A stretch of 64,000 bases of DNA, from positions 641,481-705,480 of the forward strand of contig BDSI01000059.1 of assembly GCA_003117195.1 (NCBI GenBank), in the 5' to 3' direction. The stretch comes from Eudorina sp. 2006-703-Eu-15 (lineage: Eukaryota > Chlorophyta > Chlorophyceae > Chlamydomonadales > Volvocaceae). The notes under the pieces were generated by a model. It made no database searches. It was not told where the DNA came from and saw only the letters and a list, made by a program, of their open reading frames with translations. Every line of letters begins with the position of its first letter. Positions within the stretch are counted from its first letter, which is position 1. Shown piece after piece: positions 63,018 through 64,000 of the stretch. The position numbers were made by a program, and so were the translations under genes.

Positions 63018-64000
63018 GAGAGACGCGCGTATACGTCCATCGGGGGACATCCGCCCGATCCATACAGGCGTTTGCATTCATCCTTGACGCAGACGGCAGG
63101 AAGCACTTGACGAACAGCCGAAAACCTCCAGAAGATGTCTTTTCTGTTTTGCGCTCCGGAATTTTCCTTCTGGCACCTCAAACGCACATGCGGAACAGCT
63201 GCACTGCATGTATAGATTAGTCGCATTCCAGCGCCGATGATAAAGCTCCCAAGGCGTTGGCAGCATCCACCGCATTCGAGGGGCCTCCAAGCGCGCTCCG
63301 CTTGGCTAGGGCCCCAGCAGTTGAACCGTGGACGAGGCGTGGAGTGCAAGCCAAAGACGCTTCGGCGGCGTCTACCTTTGGTCATTGCCCCCCGCGCGTC
63401 TGGATGTGGGTGTGACACGGTGTGGCAACCATGGACATGTTCGGACGCGACCTGGCGATCTGGGTTTTGTAGGCCTTTGGGCCGAGGGTGCCCCGGCCCA
63501 TGTCAGGGCCGGGGCCCGTCCCAGAGGACGTAGGTCGCCTTAGCGTTGACATACTTGGAGGTGTCCTCGCTATGGACCCTGCCTCCGACCCATACGTCAG
63601 CATGATCATTGCCATATATCATTGTGGTTCGCTGTCCTGTTGTCGCGCCTCAAGCGCCTCCTTTTCGCATCGCTGTACGCGCCTGATTTGGGCCAGGTGT
63701 TGTTAGAGACCGCTGGTGCTGTGGGCGTTGGCTCAGCTGGGTGTGTTTCTTAGACAGGCAGCACAGGCGTGCGTGACATGCTCAGCTGAGAGAGTGTGTA
63801 AAAGAGAACTGTGTGTGTGTTGAGGTCCCACCGAGTCCGGTTGGGGAGGTTGTTTGTCATGTAAAGTTTGGTCCAGCTGCCAAACACCGGTGTACCATTT
63901 AATCGGTTGTTCAGGGGGCAACGTTTTGCAGTGAACCCTGCGCTTTTGCACGCTTTGCGTATCACACAGTGCGTGAAATACGGTAGTGCATGCCCTCCAT
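63018..64000. other. 3' flank of the p25-alpha gene; no supported gene
   Basis: Probably 3' UTR followed by intergenic sequence. It contains a copy of the dispersed GGCAGAACAGG repeat (63750-63795) fused to an inverted copy of the AGTTCTCTTTTACACAC element (63797-63813). Open frames have no recognised domain. Confidence 0.5.
63860..63864 (+). terminator. Candidate TGTAA poly(A) signal of the p25-alpha gene
   Basis: TGTAA in GTCATGTAAAGTTTGG. An earlier TGTAA at 63797-63801 lies inside a dispersed repeat. The resulting 3' UTR would be about 780-850 nt. Confidence 0.35.

Overview
This window looks like nuclear DNA of a green alga of the volvocine or chlamydomonad type. The reasons are very high GC, introns in every gene, GC-rich GT-AG splice sites, Ala/Gly/Pro/Gln-rich low-complexity inserts within coding exons, dense micro- and minisatellites in introns, TGTAA-type poly(A) signals, and gene families typical of these algae (tyrosine-kinase-like kinases, a p25-alpha/EF-hand protein of a type linked to cilia). 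This is inference from style and content; no species is claimed. No bacterial operon, CRISPR array, rRNA or tRNA was found.

Seven genes could be assembled exon by exon with consistent reading phase. From left to right: (1) malonyl-CoA decarboxylase, minus strand, start at 4086, running off the left edge. (2) A TKL-type protein kinase with an acylation-type N terminus, minus, 15076 to 9481. (3) A large 22-exon TKL-type kinase with polyglutamine tracts, minus, 38064 to 21823. (4) A two-exon protein with two DUF2283-like repeats, minus, 40702 to 39897. (5) A degenerate ApaH/PPP-like metallophosphoesterase, minus, 47461 to 45397. (6) Translation initiation factor eIF3 subunit l, minus, 55312 to 49265. 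(7) An EF-hand plus tandem p25-alpha (TPPP-like) protein, plus strand, 55652 to 63017, arranged head-to-head with eIF3l across 339 bp.

The rest is intron or intergenic sequence, rich in tandem repeats (units of 2, 5, 8, 12, 30, 31, 33, 35, 40 and 208 bp) and short dispersed repeats. One intron of the p25-alpha gene holds a 401-bp element with hAT-type ends: 16-bp terminal inverted repeats starting CAGGG and a perfect 8-bp target duplication. Several other short dispersed families recur across the window and appear in more than one gene's introns.

The genes do not form one pathway. They cover fatty-acid metabolism (malonyl-CoA turnover), signalling (two non-RD TKL kinases), translation initiation, and a probable membrane-anchored, calcium-binding, microtubule- or cilium-related protein. 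Exon coordinates were derived by hand from splice consensus, phase continuity and family homology. Junctions that remain ambiguous are marked.
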